Shown here piece after piece: positions 1-7,413 of a stretch of 16,552 nucleotides of DNA; position 1 is the stretch's first letter, and the number at the start of each line of letters is the position of its first letter. A program made the translations under genes and the position numbers. The notes under the pieces were generated by a model that saw only the letters and a list, made by a program, of their open reading frames with translations, was not told the DNA's origin and did not search any database. Source of the stretch: CAVURW01 sp963743595 (GTDB lineage: Bacteria; Verrucomicrobiota; Verrucomicrobiia; Methylacidiphilales; UBA1321); assembly GCA_963743595.1 (NCBI GenBank), contig CAVURW010000104.1, positions 1 to 16,552 of the forward strand, in the 5' to 3' direction.

Positions 1-430
1 ACATAATAATCGAACCTAAGCACGATAATAGAAGCGAAGTCAATGTGACGAAATCTGGGTGAGAAATCGGTGCCATCAATATGTAATAAAGTGGCTCTTG
101 AGTAAACTCGAATGAATTGACTCCTTTTTCCCCAACAACCCTTGGAATTTGACCATCGTGATTTCGAACGAACTCGATATACGCCATATGCGCCGGATAA
201 TCGTTATTATAAGAGATTCGATAATAACAATTCCAGTGTTCGTACCGAACCCAAAACCCCGCAAAGAGGAACGCCAGAAGACCCACCGTGAGCCACAACT
301 CTTTTTTGGCGAGTCGGCCGAGACACCAACGCAGAGCACCTCCCACACGGTGAAAGCTGAGCCCTGGACTGACCTGTGCCGGAAAGGCCGCAGTGGGACC
401 GATCGGCAGAGGCGCTGAGAGTAACGGCAT
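1..430 (-). CDS. Multi-pass membrane protein, GT-C glycosyltransferase-like, 5' part only
   Basis: Reading the minus strand from ATG at 430 gives 143 codons with no stop before the window edge, so the C-terminal part is missing. An in-frame TAG lies four codons upstream, and this is the only ATG that opens the frame. Residues about 45-61 form a hydrophobic segment, preceded by basic residues. A polar stretch follows, with an acidic residue in NNDYPAHMAY (about 75-84) and an aromatic FTQEPLYYI segment (about 109-117). A first membrane helix, then a loop with Asp followed by a Q-x-PLYY element, is typical of dolichyl-phosphate-mannose/ArnT-type (GT-C) transferases, which move sugars from lipid carriers on the outer face of the inner membrane. 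The gene lies 69 bp after the hydrolase in the same direction and is probably the third gene of that operon. The CDS itself is well supported; the glycosyltransferase call is an inference from a short N-terminus. Confidence 0.72.
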   Translation of the reverse strand, partial: MPLLSAPLPIGPTAAFPAQVSPGLSFHRVGGALRWCLGRLAKKELWLTVGLLAFLFAGFWVRYEHWNCYYRISYNNDYPAHMAYIEFVRNHDGQIPRVVGEKGVNSFEFTQEPLYYILMAPISHPDFVTLTSLLLSCLGSIIM

Positions 431-499
431 ACAGGAAAGAGGCTAGTTACCTCTGAAAGGCACGTCAACAATTCAAGCACGTTGAGCGCCCCGGCCCGT

Positions 500-1543
500 T
501 CAGCCAACGGGCAGGAAATCGGCAGGCCACAGCTCTTGCGCCATGCGGAAACTCTCCGGCATGAGCGTGTAGCCCACGTGGCCTTGTCGATAGCTGGCAT
601 AATGCGCACCGCCCCAGAGCTTCGAGAGCGCCTCGATCTCACCGGGCGGAGCCACTCGATCGTAAATGCCGGAAAGCATAATGACCTTGTCCGCCGGAAG
701 GTGCGGCTTTAGTAGTGAGGGACAGACCAACCGCATGCTTCCCTGCGTGTTTTCCGGAGTGAACCCGACTTTCCGCAAGCTGCGACGCAGGGCCAGTGAG
801 CTGGGCGCTTTCCAAATCGCGTTGTGCACATCCAGGATCGGTTCCACGAGGATCAAGCGCTGGAGCAGCGGCTCAAAGCAAGCCACTAACGCCAGTATCC
901 AACCGCCATAGCTCGTGCCCCATCCACCGAAAACTCGCCCGCCCCTCGCCTTCAGAGCGCGGATCAAGATTCGACACTCTGTCACCGCTTGCCGGATGCC
1001 CACGGCGTTCCGGAGTAAATCACCCGTAATACAGAGCTCACCGGACCAGTAACCTTTTGGCCGACGTGAATAGTGAAAGGGCAAATGAAAGAAGACGGCA
1101 TTCCAACCGCGATCATTCAGCTTTTTCGCCCACAATCGATAACCGAAATCACTTACAGACATCAACCCGTGCGCAATAATCATGGTAGGCGCTTTCCATC
1201 CGCGTTGGCAGGGATAGAAATCGAAAACCGCTCGGTCGTTCTCCTTAAAACCACTCTCGTGCAAGCTGGGAAAAAGGTACTGGCCGTATTCCGGCAGTTT
1301 GGGCAAGTCCAGCTCAGCGAGAGGGGGCACTTGATAGAAAAGGGCGGGATCTTGCTCTTGCCACTCGTTTGAAAAGGAGCTCCACCGCTCTACAAAGTCG
1401 CTTGTTAGACGATGGCGACTCTGCAATAGATTCACAAAGGCGAAGCTCGTTGCGTCCAGAAAGAGAGCTCGATTGCGATCGAGCCACGGAAAACGGAGCG
1501 GTTTCTCGCCCGCTTTCACCTGTTCAGTTGCCCGCATCATCAT
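500..1543 (-). CDS. Alpha/beta hydrolase, ABHD18-like
   Basis: The 347-residue protein has the elements of a serine alpha/beta hydrolase. An oxyanion-side HG motif lies in MIIAHGLMS (121-129). The nucleophile elbow is GTSYGG with Ser211, a probable acid is Asp295 in SGIYDRVAPP, and the general base is His322 in GHVGY. The segment around 140-165 (VFFHLPFHYSRRPKGYWSGE) resembles the DUF2048/ABHD18 group of predicted lipases, whose substrates are unknown to me. There is no signal peptide, so it is probably cytoplasmic. The start is one of three consecutive ATG codons at 1543; a GAGG lies about 16 bases upstream, so the exact Met is uncertain. It begins 25 bp after the ABC exporter stop codon and points the same way, which suggests co-transcription and perhaps action on a lipid or acyl ester linked to the exporter. 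That link is inference. Confidence 0.88.
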   Translation of the reverse strand: MMMRATEQVKAGEKPLRFPWLDRNRALFLDATSFAFVNLLQSRHRLTSDFVERWSSFSNEWQEQDPALFYQVPPLAELDLPKLPEYGQYLFPSLHESGFKENDRAVFDFYPCQRGWKAPTMIIAHGLMSVSDFGYRLWAKKLNDRGWNAVFFHLPFHYSRRPKGYWSGELCITGDLLRNAVGIRQAVTECRILIRALKARGGRVFGGWGTSYGGWILALVACFEPLLQRLILVEPILDVHNAIWKAPSSLALRRSLRKVGFTPENTQGSMRLVCPSLLKPHLPADKVIMLSGIYDRVAPPGEIEALSKLWGGAHYASYRQGHVGYTLMPESFRMAQELWPADFLPVG

Positions 1544-1568
1544 AGCTTATTGTGCCTCGCTGTTCTGC

Positions 1569-3425
1569 TTAACCCGCTATCTCGGCCTCAGTTGCGCCCT
1601 TGTCGCCAGAATAGGCAGATAACGTATCGGCCCAAGGATCGCTCTGTTTCCGAATCAAATCGGCGTAGGTTCCATCCAGGCGCATGAGTTCCCCGTGGTT
1701 GCCTTGCTCCAAGACCCGACCCGATTTCAAGACCAGGATCATATCAGCCTCCCGCACAGTCGACAATCGATGTGCGATAACAAATGAAGTTCGGCCTTTC
1801 AATAAACGACTCAGCGCCTCTTGAATCAGCCGTTCCGTAACTGTATCGACGCTGGCCGTCGCCTCATCCAGAATCAGGATCGGTGCGTTTTTCAACAACG
1901 CCCGCGCGATGGAAATCCTCTGCTTCTCGCCAACTGAAAGCTTCACGCCGCGTTCGCCCACCTGTGTGTCGTAGCCTTCCGGCAATCGTTTCACAAAGTC
2001 ATCCACACGGGCCGCTTCCGCCGCAGCTAAAATCTCGGCCCGACTCGCCGTAGGCTGCGCGAATTTCAGGTTATCGATCACCGTGCCGTTAAACAAAAAG
2101 GTCTCCTGCGAAACGAGCCCGATCTGTTGTCGCAATTCTTCCAACCCAAAACTACGGATGTCCCGGCCATCGAGCAAAATCGCACCTTGCGTTACTTCAT
2201 AAAACCGATTTAACAACGCCGCAAAGGTCGTTTTACCAGCGCCTGTGTGACCCACCAGAGCTACCATTTGGCCCGGTTCCACCTTGATATTGATATCAGC
2301 CAAAGCGACGATGTCCTCACGGTAAGCGAAAGCGACGTTGCGATACTCCACGCGACCTTGCAACCGCTCGCTTTTTGTTGACGGCGCTGCTCCGGCTTTT
2401 TGATACGCCTCTTCCTCGGCCTCCAGAATCTCGTTCACGCGATCTCCACTCGCACGGCCTGCTTGGTACATCTGATTCATCTGATGCAACTGACCAATCG
2501 GCTGGTAGAACATGCTCACATAGAGCACGAACGTGACTAAATCACCCGGCGACATCGTTCCCGAGGCATTCAAGTACAACAAACCACCGATGTAGAGGAC
2601 GATCGGAACACCGAGCGAACCCATAAAGCCCATGAGATTCGTGTAGACGGCCCAAATCCGCATCACCTTCAATTGCCCCTCAGCCATCGCTTCAGCGGCT
2701 TTAGAGAACCGCTCCATTTCGGTCTCCTCGCGAGCGTATGATTTGATCAACCGCACGCCTTGCAGGTTATCGACTAAGAGCGAATTCATGTCGCTGGCTG
2801 CTTCCCGCTGCGCTTTCCACCTTGATTTAGCCGTTCTGGCAAACCAGATGGAACCTGCTGTCAAAATGGGAATGGGCAACAACATCCAAAACGCCAGATA
2901 GGCGTTCGTGAGGAACAGCATCACGCCAATGCCGACGACTTGAATGATGGCGGTCAAACTTTGTTCCACGCCATCAATCAATACGCGCTCCATGTTGGTC
3001 ACATCGTCGATCACCCGCGTGATAATATCGCCCGTAGAACGCTGGTCATACCACTTGAGCGGAAGCCGCTGCAGCTTATTGTACAGATCGCGACGCAGAG
3101 CCAGGATCACCTTTTGTTCGAAGGTGTTATTGAACCAGATTCGGAAGCCATCAAGCACGTCCCGAAACAAAAATGAAACCGCAACCAAAAGCACGTAGGG
3201 CAAGAGCAGTTCTGGCCGATGCGGAACCAAAACCTTATCGATTACCAAGCCCGTCGCCCGTGCAAACACAAATCCTGCTCCCGTACTGAGCGCGGCGCAG
3301 AGAAACGTGCCGACCATCAGCCCGGGGTACGGCCGGGCGTACTGCCAAACACGACGGAGCGTTTTCAGCATCGTCTTCTTGGGGTTGGCGTCTGCATCGA
3401 TTCCATGCCGCAAATGTCGTCTCAT
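1569..3425 (-). CDS. ABC exporter half-transporter, MsbA/MDR type (permease fused to ATPase)
   Basis: This 618-residue protein has the standard half-exporter plan. An N-terminal six-helix ABC transmembrane domain (about 30-330) is followed by a nucleotide-binding domain. The NBD is complete: Walker A GHTGAGKTT (392-400), Q-loop Gln440, signature LSVGEKQR (496-503), Walker B ILILDE (516-521) and the switch His552 in AHR. It should work as a homodimer in the inner membrane, exporting lipid, lipopeptide or drug-like substrates. The sequence resembles MsbA/BmrA-like proteins, but the substrate cannot be read from it. The annotated ATG at 3425 has a weak ribosome site; Met19 (3371), just before the conserved LKTLRRVWQYARPY segment, is an equally good start. 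It is the first gene of the minus-strand group with the hydrolase and the membrane glycosyltransferase-like gene, and it is divergent from the two-component pair. Confidence 0.95.
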   Translation of the reverse strand: MRRHLRHGIDADANPKKTMLKTLRRVWQYARPYPGLMVGTFLCAALSTGAGFVFARATGLVIDKVLVPHRPELLLPYVLLVAVSFLFRDVLDGFRIWFNNTFEQKVILALRRDLYNKLQRLPLKWYDQRSTGDIITRVIDDVTNMERVLIDGVEQSLTAIIQVVGIGVMLFLTNAYLAFWMLLPIPILTAGSIWFARTAKSRWKAQREAASDMNSLLVDNLQGVRLIKSYAREETEMERFSKAAEAMAEGQLKVMRIWAVYTNLMGFMGSLGVPIVLYIGGLLYLNASGTMSPGDLVTFVLYVSMFYQPIGQLHQMNQMYQAGRASGDRVNEILEAEEEAYQKAGAAPSTKSERLQGRVEYRNVAFAYREDIVALADINIKVEPGQMVALVGHTGAGKTTFAALLNRFYEVTQGAILLDGRDIRSFGLEELRQQIGLVSQETFLFNGTVIDNLKFAQPTASRAEILAAAEAARVDDFVKRLPEGYDTQVGERGVKLSVGEKQRISIARALLKNAPILILDEATASVDTVTERLIQEALSRLLKGRTSFVIAHRLSTVREADMILVLKSGRVLEQGNHGELMRLDGTYADLIRKQSDPWADTLSAYSGDKGATEAEIAG

Positions 3426-3631
3426 AGGGAACTGCTACTGTGGCTCTAATCTTACCATTCCGCAATCGCAGCCTACTTTCCAAGTGGCCGATCATCTTCC
3501 GATAAGGTTGCAGGACGTAGCCTCCTCGCTTGTCGCCGTTTATGAACCTGGGAATATCACGAAACTTTAATGAGCCGCCAAAGTTTACGCCTGATCGGGA
3601 CGATGGCTCTGTGGTAGGCTGCGGAACTCCC
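3426..3631. other. Divergent intergenic region, ABC exporter / two-component pair
   Basis: About 200 bp separate the divergent starts and must hold promoters for both directions. I see no convincing sigma-70 pair, inverted repeat or direct repeat that would define an operator. The plus-strand reading frame of the response regulator is open back to 3530, but the REC domain consensus begins at 3632. The upstream 34 codons are therefore taken as untranslated leader. Confidence 0.4.
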
Positions 3632-4318
3632 ATGCGCGTTTTGCTCGTAGAAGATTCGGTTCGGCTGACTCGGAACATCGGCACCGCTTTGCGAAACACC
3701 GGCTATGCAGTCGATATTTCCCATGATGGCGAAGAGGGTCTGTGGTATGCGGAATCGAACGATTACGACGCCATCATCCTCGATATCATGCTCCCGAAAC
3801 TCGATGGCCTAGCCGTTCTGAAGCGATTGCGCGATCAGGGCAAGATGAGCCATGTTCTGTTACTAACCGCAAAAGATGCTGTGGCCGATCGCGTGCGCGG
3901 CCTGCAATTGGGAGCGGACGATTATTTGGTTAAGCCCTTTGCCCTAGAGGAGTTGCTCGCCCGAGTGGAGGCGCTCTGCCGTCGAACTTACGGTAAGAAG
4001 CAGAGCCAACTCGTGGTGGCCGATCTGGAGATCGATACCGTGCGAAAGGAAGCGGCCCGCGCCGGGCAACCGGTGAAATTGAGACCGCGCGAGTATCAGT
4101 TATTGGAGTATCTCGCACGACGCGTGGGTGAAGTGGTGACGCGGACGGAGATCGAGACCCACATTTACAACGACGAAGCGGACCGTAACAGCAATGTCGT
4201 TGAATCTGCTATTTGCTCGCTGCGACAGAAGCTCAGCCTCGCGAACCCCGAGCCTCTGATTCACACTCGGCGTGGCTTAGGCTACGTCTTAGAAAGTGGT
4301 CTCAAAAGCCGTCTCTGA
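3632..4318 (+). CDS. OmpR/PhoB-family response regulator
   Basis: This is a DNA-binding response regulator of 228 residues, the usual length for the OmpR family. The receiver domain (about 1-115) has the acidic pair Glu7-Asp8, the phospho-acceptor Asp51 in ILDIMLP, Thr79 and Lys101 in KPF. The C-terminal winged-helix effector domain (about 125-224) has the recognisable RPREYQLLEYLARRVGEVVTR core and ends in HTRRGLGYVL. ATG 3632 was chosen because the family consensus starts with MRVLLVEDS; the frame is open further upstream, but that stretch does not match the domain. The kinase gene follows after one base, so the two are co-transcribed and probably translationally coupled. It is phosphorylated by that kinase and may control the divergent exporter operon, which is an inference from position only. 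Confidence 0.95.
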   Translation: MRVLLVEDSVRLTRNIGTALRNTGYAVDISHDGEEGLWYAESNDYDAIILDIMLPKLDGLAVLKRLRDQGKMSHVLLLTAKDAVADRVRGLQLGADDYLVKPFALEELLARVEALCRRTYGKKQSQLVVADLEIDTVRKEAARAGQPVKLRPREYQLLEYLARRVGEVVTRTEIETHIYNDEADRNSNVVESAICSLRQKLSLANPEPLIHTRRGLGYVLESGLKSRL

Positions 4319-4319
4319 T

Positions 4320-5753
4320 ATGAGCATTCAGAAACGACTCACGCTCCGGTTGCTCGCAAATTTCCTCCTCATATTCATCGCAGCCGGTTTCGGTGTCTAT
4401 CTGCTGAGCCGCGCAATCCTTTTTCGTGAATTCGATGTGGCACTGCGGGCCAATGCCTTGAGCCTTGCGTACTCGCTTCAGCGCCCGTTCGCGTCCGATG
4501 TCAGAATTTCGTCCGGTTACATGCGGAGCTACCGAGCCATTGATCCGAGATGGGGACGCATCTTTTTTGAAATCGCGCGGCCCAATGGCGATATTGTCCT
4601 GCACTCGGACTCGCTCGGTACGGATCGATTGCCCATTCAGTTTGGAACTGCGGATGCCCCGGAATTTTGGAACATCGACCTACCGGGAGATGCACCCGGT
4701 CGCGCGATCGGGATTCGCCTGGTACATCGCCGCACCAACGGACGAGATTTGGCTCTGGAGACGGATGCGATTGTGGTGGTGGCCATGGATCTGAACGACC
4801 TGAACCACAGTTTGGAGACTCTAGCGCTGGCGCTTCTCGGTTTTGGCGGGCTCATGCTGCTCTGTGTGGGGGCGGTTGTTCCGCACGTCCTCAAGCGAGA
4901 ACTCTCTCCGCTCCATCGCCTGGCTGAGTATGCCAATGGAATCACCGCCAAATCCTTGGCCAACCGCTTTTCTGCCGAGGGCCTGCCGGATGAGCTGATG
5001 CCAATCGCCTACCGCCTCAATAGCCTGCTCGCACGCCTGGAGCTTTCGTTCGACCGCGAGCGACAGTTCAGTTCAGATGTGGCCCATGAATTGCGCACGC
5101 CGATTGCTGAGCTGCGCAGTCAGATGGAAGTAGCGCTTCGTTGGCCGGATCGACGGAGCGCGGATACGGATCGGGAAGCCCTGGAGATTGCCCTGCAAAT
5201 GGAGGGAATCGTAAACACCTTGCTCGGCCTGCTCCGCTCCGAGTATGGACAGCTTCAGGTTGACATGAAGTCCGTCGAACTGCTCGAGCTGCTCAATGAA
5301 GCTTGGGAACCCTTTGCCGCGAAGGCTCAAGACAAACATTTGATCCTGGAAACGGTGCTGCCCCCTTCAGCAGAAATTCAGTCGGATCCCGTCTTGTTGC
5401 GCTCAATTGTCACGAATCTCCTGGGAAACGCCGCCGAATACACGCCACAAGGCGGGGTCATTCGCATCGAATGTGAAATCGAAGATCACGTCTTCCATAT
5501 TCGGGTTACGAACACGACCGACAACCTGGAGCCTGCCGATGTTCCCAAGCTTTTCGAGCGATTTTGGCGAAAGGATAAAGCGCGAGAGGGAAGTGCCCAC
5601 AGTGGATTGGGGCTGGCACTCTCCCAGGCGGTGGCGCAGACGCTCGGCTATAACTTGCTCGCTGAACTCACGAAGGCCGGGGAACTGCGGATGACGCTGC
5701 AAGGCGCTGTGTCTGCAGAAACAGCTGCAAAGTCGTCGACGGGCTTAGAATAG
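4320..5753 (+). CDS. Membrane sensor histidine kinase
   Basis: The 477-residue partner of the upstream regulator has a first transmembrane helix at about 11-33 and a periplasmic sensor of about 130 residues. The second helix (about 168-190) leads into a HAMP-like linker (195-245). The HisKA domain carries the phospho-accepting His256 in DVAHELRTP. The ATPase domain has an N-box around NLLGNAAEYTP (366-376), an F-box LFERFWR (411-417) and a G2 box HSGLGLAL (427-434). The G1 box is unusual: where DxGxG is expected, the sequence reads VTNTTDNLEP (396-405), with no glycine. The neighbouring FERFWRKD and HSGLGLA motifs are intact, so it is probably active. ATG 4320 is one base after the regulator's TGA. 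A GTG at 4296 in the same frame would overlap the regulator and is less likely. The layout resembles heavy-metal sensor kinases (CusS-like), but no ligand can be assigned. Confidence 0.94.
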   Translation: MSIQKRLTLRLLANFLLIFIAAGFGVYLLSRAILFREFDVALRANALSLAYSLQRPFASDVRISSGYMRSYRAIDPRWGRIFFEIARPNGDIVLHSDSLGTDRLPIQFGTADAPEFWNIDLPGDAPGRAIGIRLVHRRTNGRDLALETDAIVVVAMDLNDLNHSLETLALALLGFGGLMLLCVGAVVPHVLKRELSPLHRLAEYANGITAKSLANRFSAEGLPDELMPIAYRLNSLLARLELSFDRERQFSSDVAHELRTPIAELRSQMEVALRWPDRRSADTDREALEIALQMEGIVNTLLGLLRSEYGQLQVDMKSVELLELLNEAWEPFAAKAQDKHLILETVLPPSAEIQSDPVLLRSIVTNLLGNAAEYTPQGGVIRIECEIEDHVFHIRVTNTTDNLEPADVPKLFERFWRKDKAREGSAHSGLGLALSQAVAQTLGYNLLAELTKAGELRMTLQGAVSAETAAKSSTGLE

Positions 5754-5779
5754 CGGGTCGCAAAGCTAGCGGCTGGGGT

Positions 5780-5785
5780 TATAAT
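5780..5785 (+). promoter_or_regulatory. Possible -10 element (TATAAT) upstream of the DUF6000 gene
   Basis: A perfect TATAAT sits 7 bases before the ATG at 5793. No -35-like hexamer lies 16-18 bases upstream. If used, transcription would begin at or near the start codon and give a nearly leaderless mRNA, which fits the absence of a clear Shine-Dalgarno. Confidence 0.3.
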
Positions 5786-5792
5786 AAGATAA

Positions 5793-6479
5793 ATGGACCT
5801 TCCGGTATCGGACCCAATTTTGCTTCACGTTCTAGGTTCAACGGTTCCCCACCGAAGTCCCTTTGATGCCATCGAGGTTCCACAGGTCGTCAATTTCCTT
5901 TCAAGAAAAGAGCGAGAAAAATGGGTTAGACCGTTTTATGCCCCTTTTGCTTGGACCAGGGAAAGCATTTATATGCCCGAGCTAAAAGCCATTTACGACG
6001 AGATCACACCAGAAGTGGTCACTCGACTTTTAACTGAGTTTGACTGGAGACCTCGGTTCGCTGCTGGAGATTTTGCGGCGCTAAAATGTTTTGTAGAACT
6101 GGAAGATCCTATTGGAAAACTCCTCCTGCGAAGCGATGTCTGTTTTGCTGGCAAGAACTACTGTGCTGCCCTGGCCGAGTTCAATTCCGCGAAATCTGTT
6201 GATTACCTTCGAGAATATCTTGCTTATTACTTGACCAGACCTGATCTGGAGTATGATCAAGGACACGCGATTGGTGCTCTCGGTTACCTGGACGAAATCA
6301 ACTCCACGACGTACTTGGACCGTTATCGATCGAGTTGGGATAGCCTACATCCGGATTGTCCTTGGCAACAATATCAGGAGTCGCTTGTGGATGATTTTCG
6401 AGTCAAAATACGATGGATTCAGGTATGTAGGCGAGAATTGGCGGGAAAGAAATGGAGACGTCAAATCAGACTCGAATGA
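5793..6479 (+). CDS. DUF6000 family protein
   Basis: This 228-residue protein has no signal peptide or membrane helix. I recognise the DUF6000 pattern: WVRPFYAPFAW near 45-56, FDWRPRFAAGDFAALKCF around 84-100, then KLLLRSDVCFAGKNYCAALAEF and a YLxxYLxxPDxxYDQGHAIGALGYLD core. The repeated helical pattern and conserved acidic and aromatic residues suggest an all-alpha, HEAT-like fold. The biochemical function is unknown. The gene stands alone: it follows the kinase by 39 bp without an evident operon partner and is convergent with the TPR gene 25 bp downstream. Its base composition looks more AT-rich than the flanking kinase and porin genes, which may indicate recent acquisition. The start rests on the ATG that opens the conserved region; no good ribosome site is visible. 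Confidence 0.85.
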   Translation: MDLPVSDPILLHVLGSTVPHRSPFDAIEVPQVVNFLSRKEREKWVRPFYAPFAWTRESIYMPELKAIYDEITPEVVTRLLTEFDWRPRFAAGDFAALKCFVELEDPIGKLLLRSDVCFAGKNYCAALAEFNSAKSVDYLREYLAYYLTRPDLEYDQGHAIGALGYLDEINSTTYLDRYRSSWDSLHPDCPWQQYQESLVDDFRVKIRWIQVCRRELAGKKWRRQIRLE

Positions 6480-6504
6480 GATCAATCACGGTCACGAGGA
6501 ATCA

Positions 6505-7185
6505 TCATTTCGCAGGCTCCACGTAGGCCACGTGTTGTTTGTAGAGAGCCGCGCGTTTGAGATAATTCGCTTTGCGCCGGGCACTGGGCTGAATTTGGAT
6601 CGCTTGATATTCCGCATCTTGCGCCTTCTCAAAATCGCCACTGGCTGCAAATGCGGCCGCGAGCGTATCCCACGCGCCTGCGGAGGGATACAACCGGAGC
6701 TCTTCTTTCGCGAGACCCACTGCACCTTTGGGATCGCGCAACGACGAATCGGCCGATGTCGCTAATACCCAAGCGAGGTTTGAATGCGCGTCCGGATGTT
6801 TTCCATCCAGCGAAATCGCTTTTTGGTAATCGGAAATCGCCTCCCGCAACTTCCCGAACTGGTAATAGGTGACGCCCCTATTGTTATAAATCTCCGCCAG
6901 AGCCGGGTTTGTCGGTCCTAGAACACGGGCCGCCTTCTCCAGGGCCATGTGAAAATCGCTGATTGCTCGTTGAAAATCGCCGTGATCGCCGTAGGCATTC
7001 GCGCGATATTCGTAGGCGGAAATGTTTTCTGGGTCGGCTGCAATTGCCTTCGAAAAACACTGAATCGCCGTGGCTGAGTCGCCCCTTTTTGCCGCTTCTT
7101 TGCCCTCTTCTATATCACCGGCAAAAGTTTCTGCGTTGGATACGAAAACGAGAATAAGGAGGGTAAGCAGCAAGCGATTCGTCAC
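6505..7185 (-). CDS. Secreted tetratricopeptide-repeat protein
   Basis: This 226-residue protein begins with a hydrophobic segment (LLLTLLILVFVSNAETFAG, residues 5-23) that looks like a Sec signal peptide. TPR motifs follow at about 24-55 (AAKRGDSATAIQCFSKAIAADPEN), 56-90, 98-131 (YYQFGKLREAISDYQKAISLD), 132-165 (weaker) and 170-202 (AFAASGDFEKAQDAEYQAIQ). TPRs form helical scaffolds for protein binding, here probably in the periplasm; the partner is unknown. The start codon is GTG at 7185. A GGAGGG touches this codon with almost no spacing, so the in-frame TTG at 7173 is a possible alternative that keeps the signal peptide. It is convergent with the DUF6000 gene, with no terminator visible in the 25 bp between them, and divergent from the porin. 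Confidence 0.87.
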   Translation of the reverse strand: MTNRLLLTLLILVFVSNAETFAGDIEEGKEAAKRGDSATAIQCFSKAIAADPENISAYEYRANAYGDHGDFQRAISDFHMALEKAARVLGPTNPALAEIYNNRGVTYYQFGKLREAISDYQKAISLDGKHPDAHSNLAWVLATSADSSLRDPKGAVGLAKEELRLYPSAGAWDTLAAAFAASGDFEKAQDAEYQAIQIQPSARRKANYLKRAALYKQHVAYVEPAK

Positions 7186-7310
7186 CCCTCCATCTAAACA
7201 CCACCTAACACTTAGGCAAGCCCGACTCTACAGGATCTATACAACCGCCCATGGGACACGGGTTTATTGAAAAGCGTTCAAAATATTTTTAAGCGTGGTG
7301 TCTTTTTTAT

Positions 7311-7338
7311 TTGACCGTGGAGGTGGTGTGGATAGAGT
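7311..7338 (+). promoter_or_regulatory. Candidate sigma-70 promoter for the porin
   Basis: TTGACC (7311-7316, five of six to TTGACA) is followed after 16 bases by TAGAGT (7333-7338, four of six to TATAAT). Transcription would start near 7345, leaving a leader of about 70 bases before the porin ATG. A second weak possibility is the AT-rich stretch at 7267-7292. This is consensus matching only. Confidence 0.35.
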
Positions 7339-7398
7339 GCGTGAGTTCGGTCGGGCCTCGCTTTGGTATGGGGGCGCAGACTAAATAACCAAACTAAC

Positions 7399-7404
7399 AG
7401 GAGA
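7399..7404 (+). promoter_or_regulatory. Shine-Dalgarno that fixes the porin start
   Basis: AGGAGA lies 9 bases before ATG 7414, while nothing comparable precedes the longer reading frame opening at 7363. The residue run after 7414 is a typical signal peptide, which agrees with this start. Confidence 0.75.
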
Positions 7405-7413
7405 AATAAGAGA

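Noticed and set aside
76..642. 188-residue minus-strand frame at the left edge
   Set aside because: Arg/Ser/Cys-rich composition, and it overlaps both the hydrolase C-terminus and the membrane-protein frame, which have real domain features.
3235..3699. 154-residue minus-strand frame upstream of the exporter
   Set aside because: It overlaps the start of the response regulator and the exporter N-terminus, and reads as a low-complexity shadow.
6253..6765. 170-residue plus-strand frame spanning the DUF6000 end and the TPR gene end
   Set aside because: It crosses two supported genes in another register and has no coherent motif; its openness is incidental.
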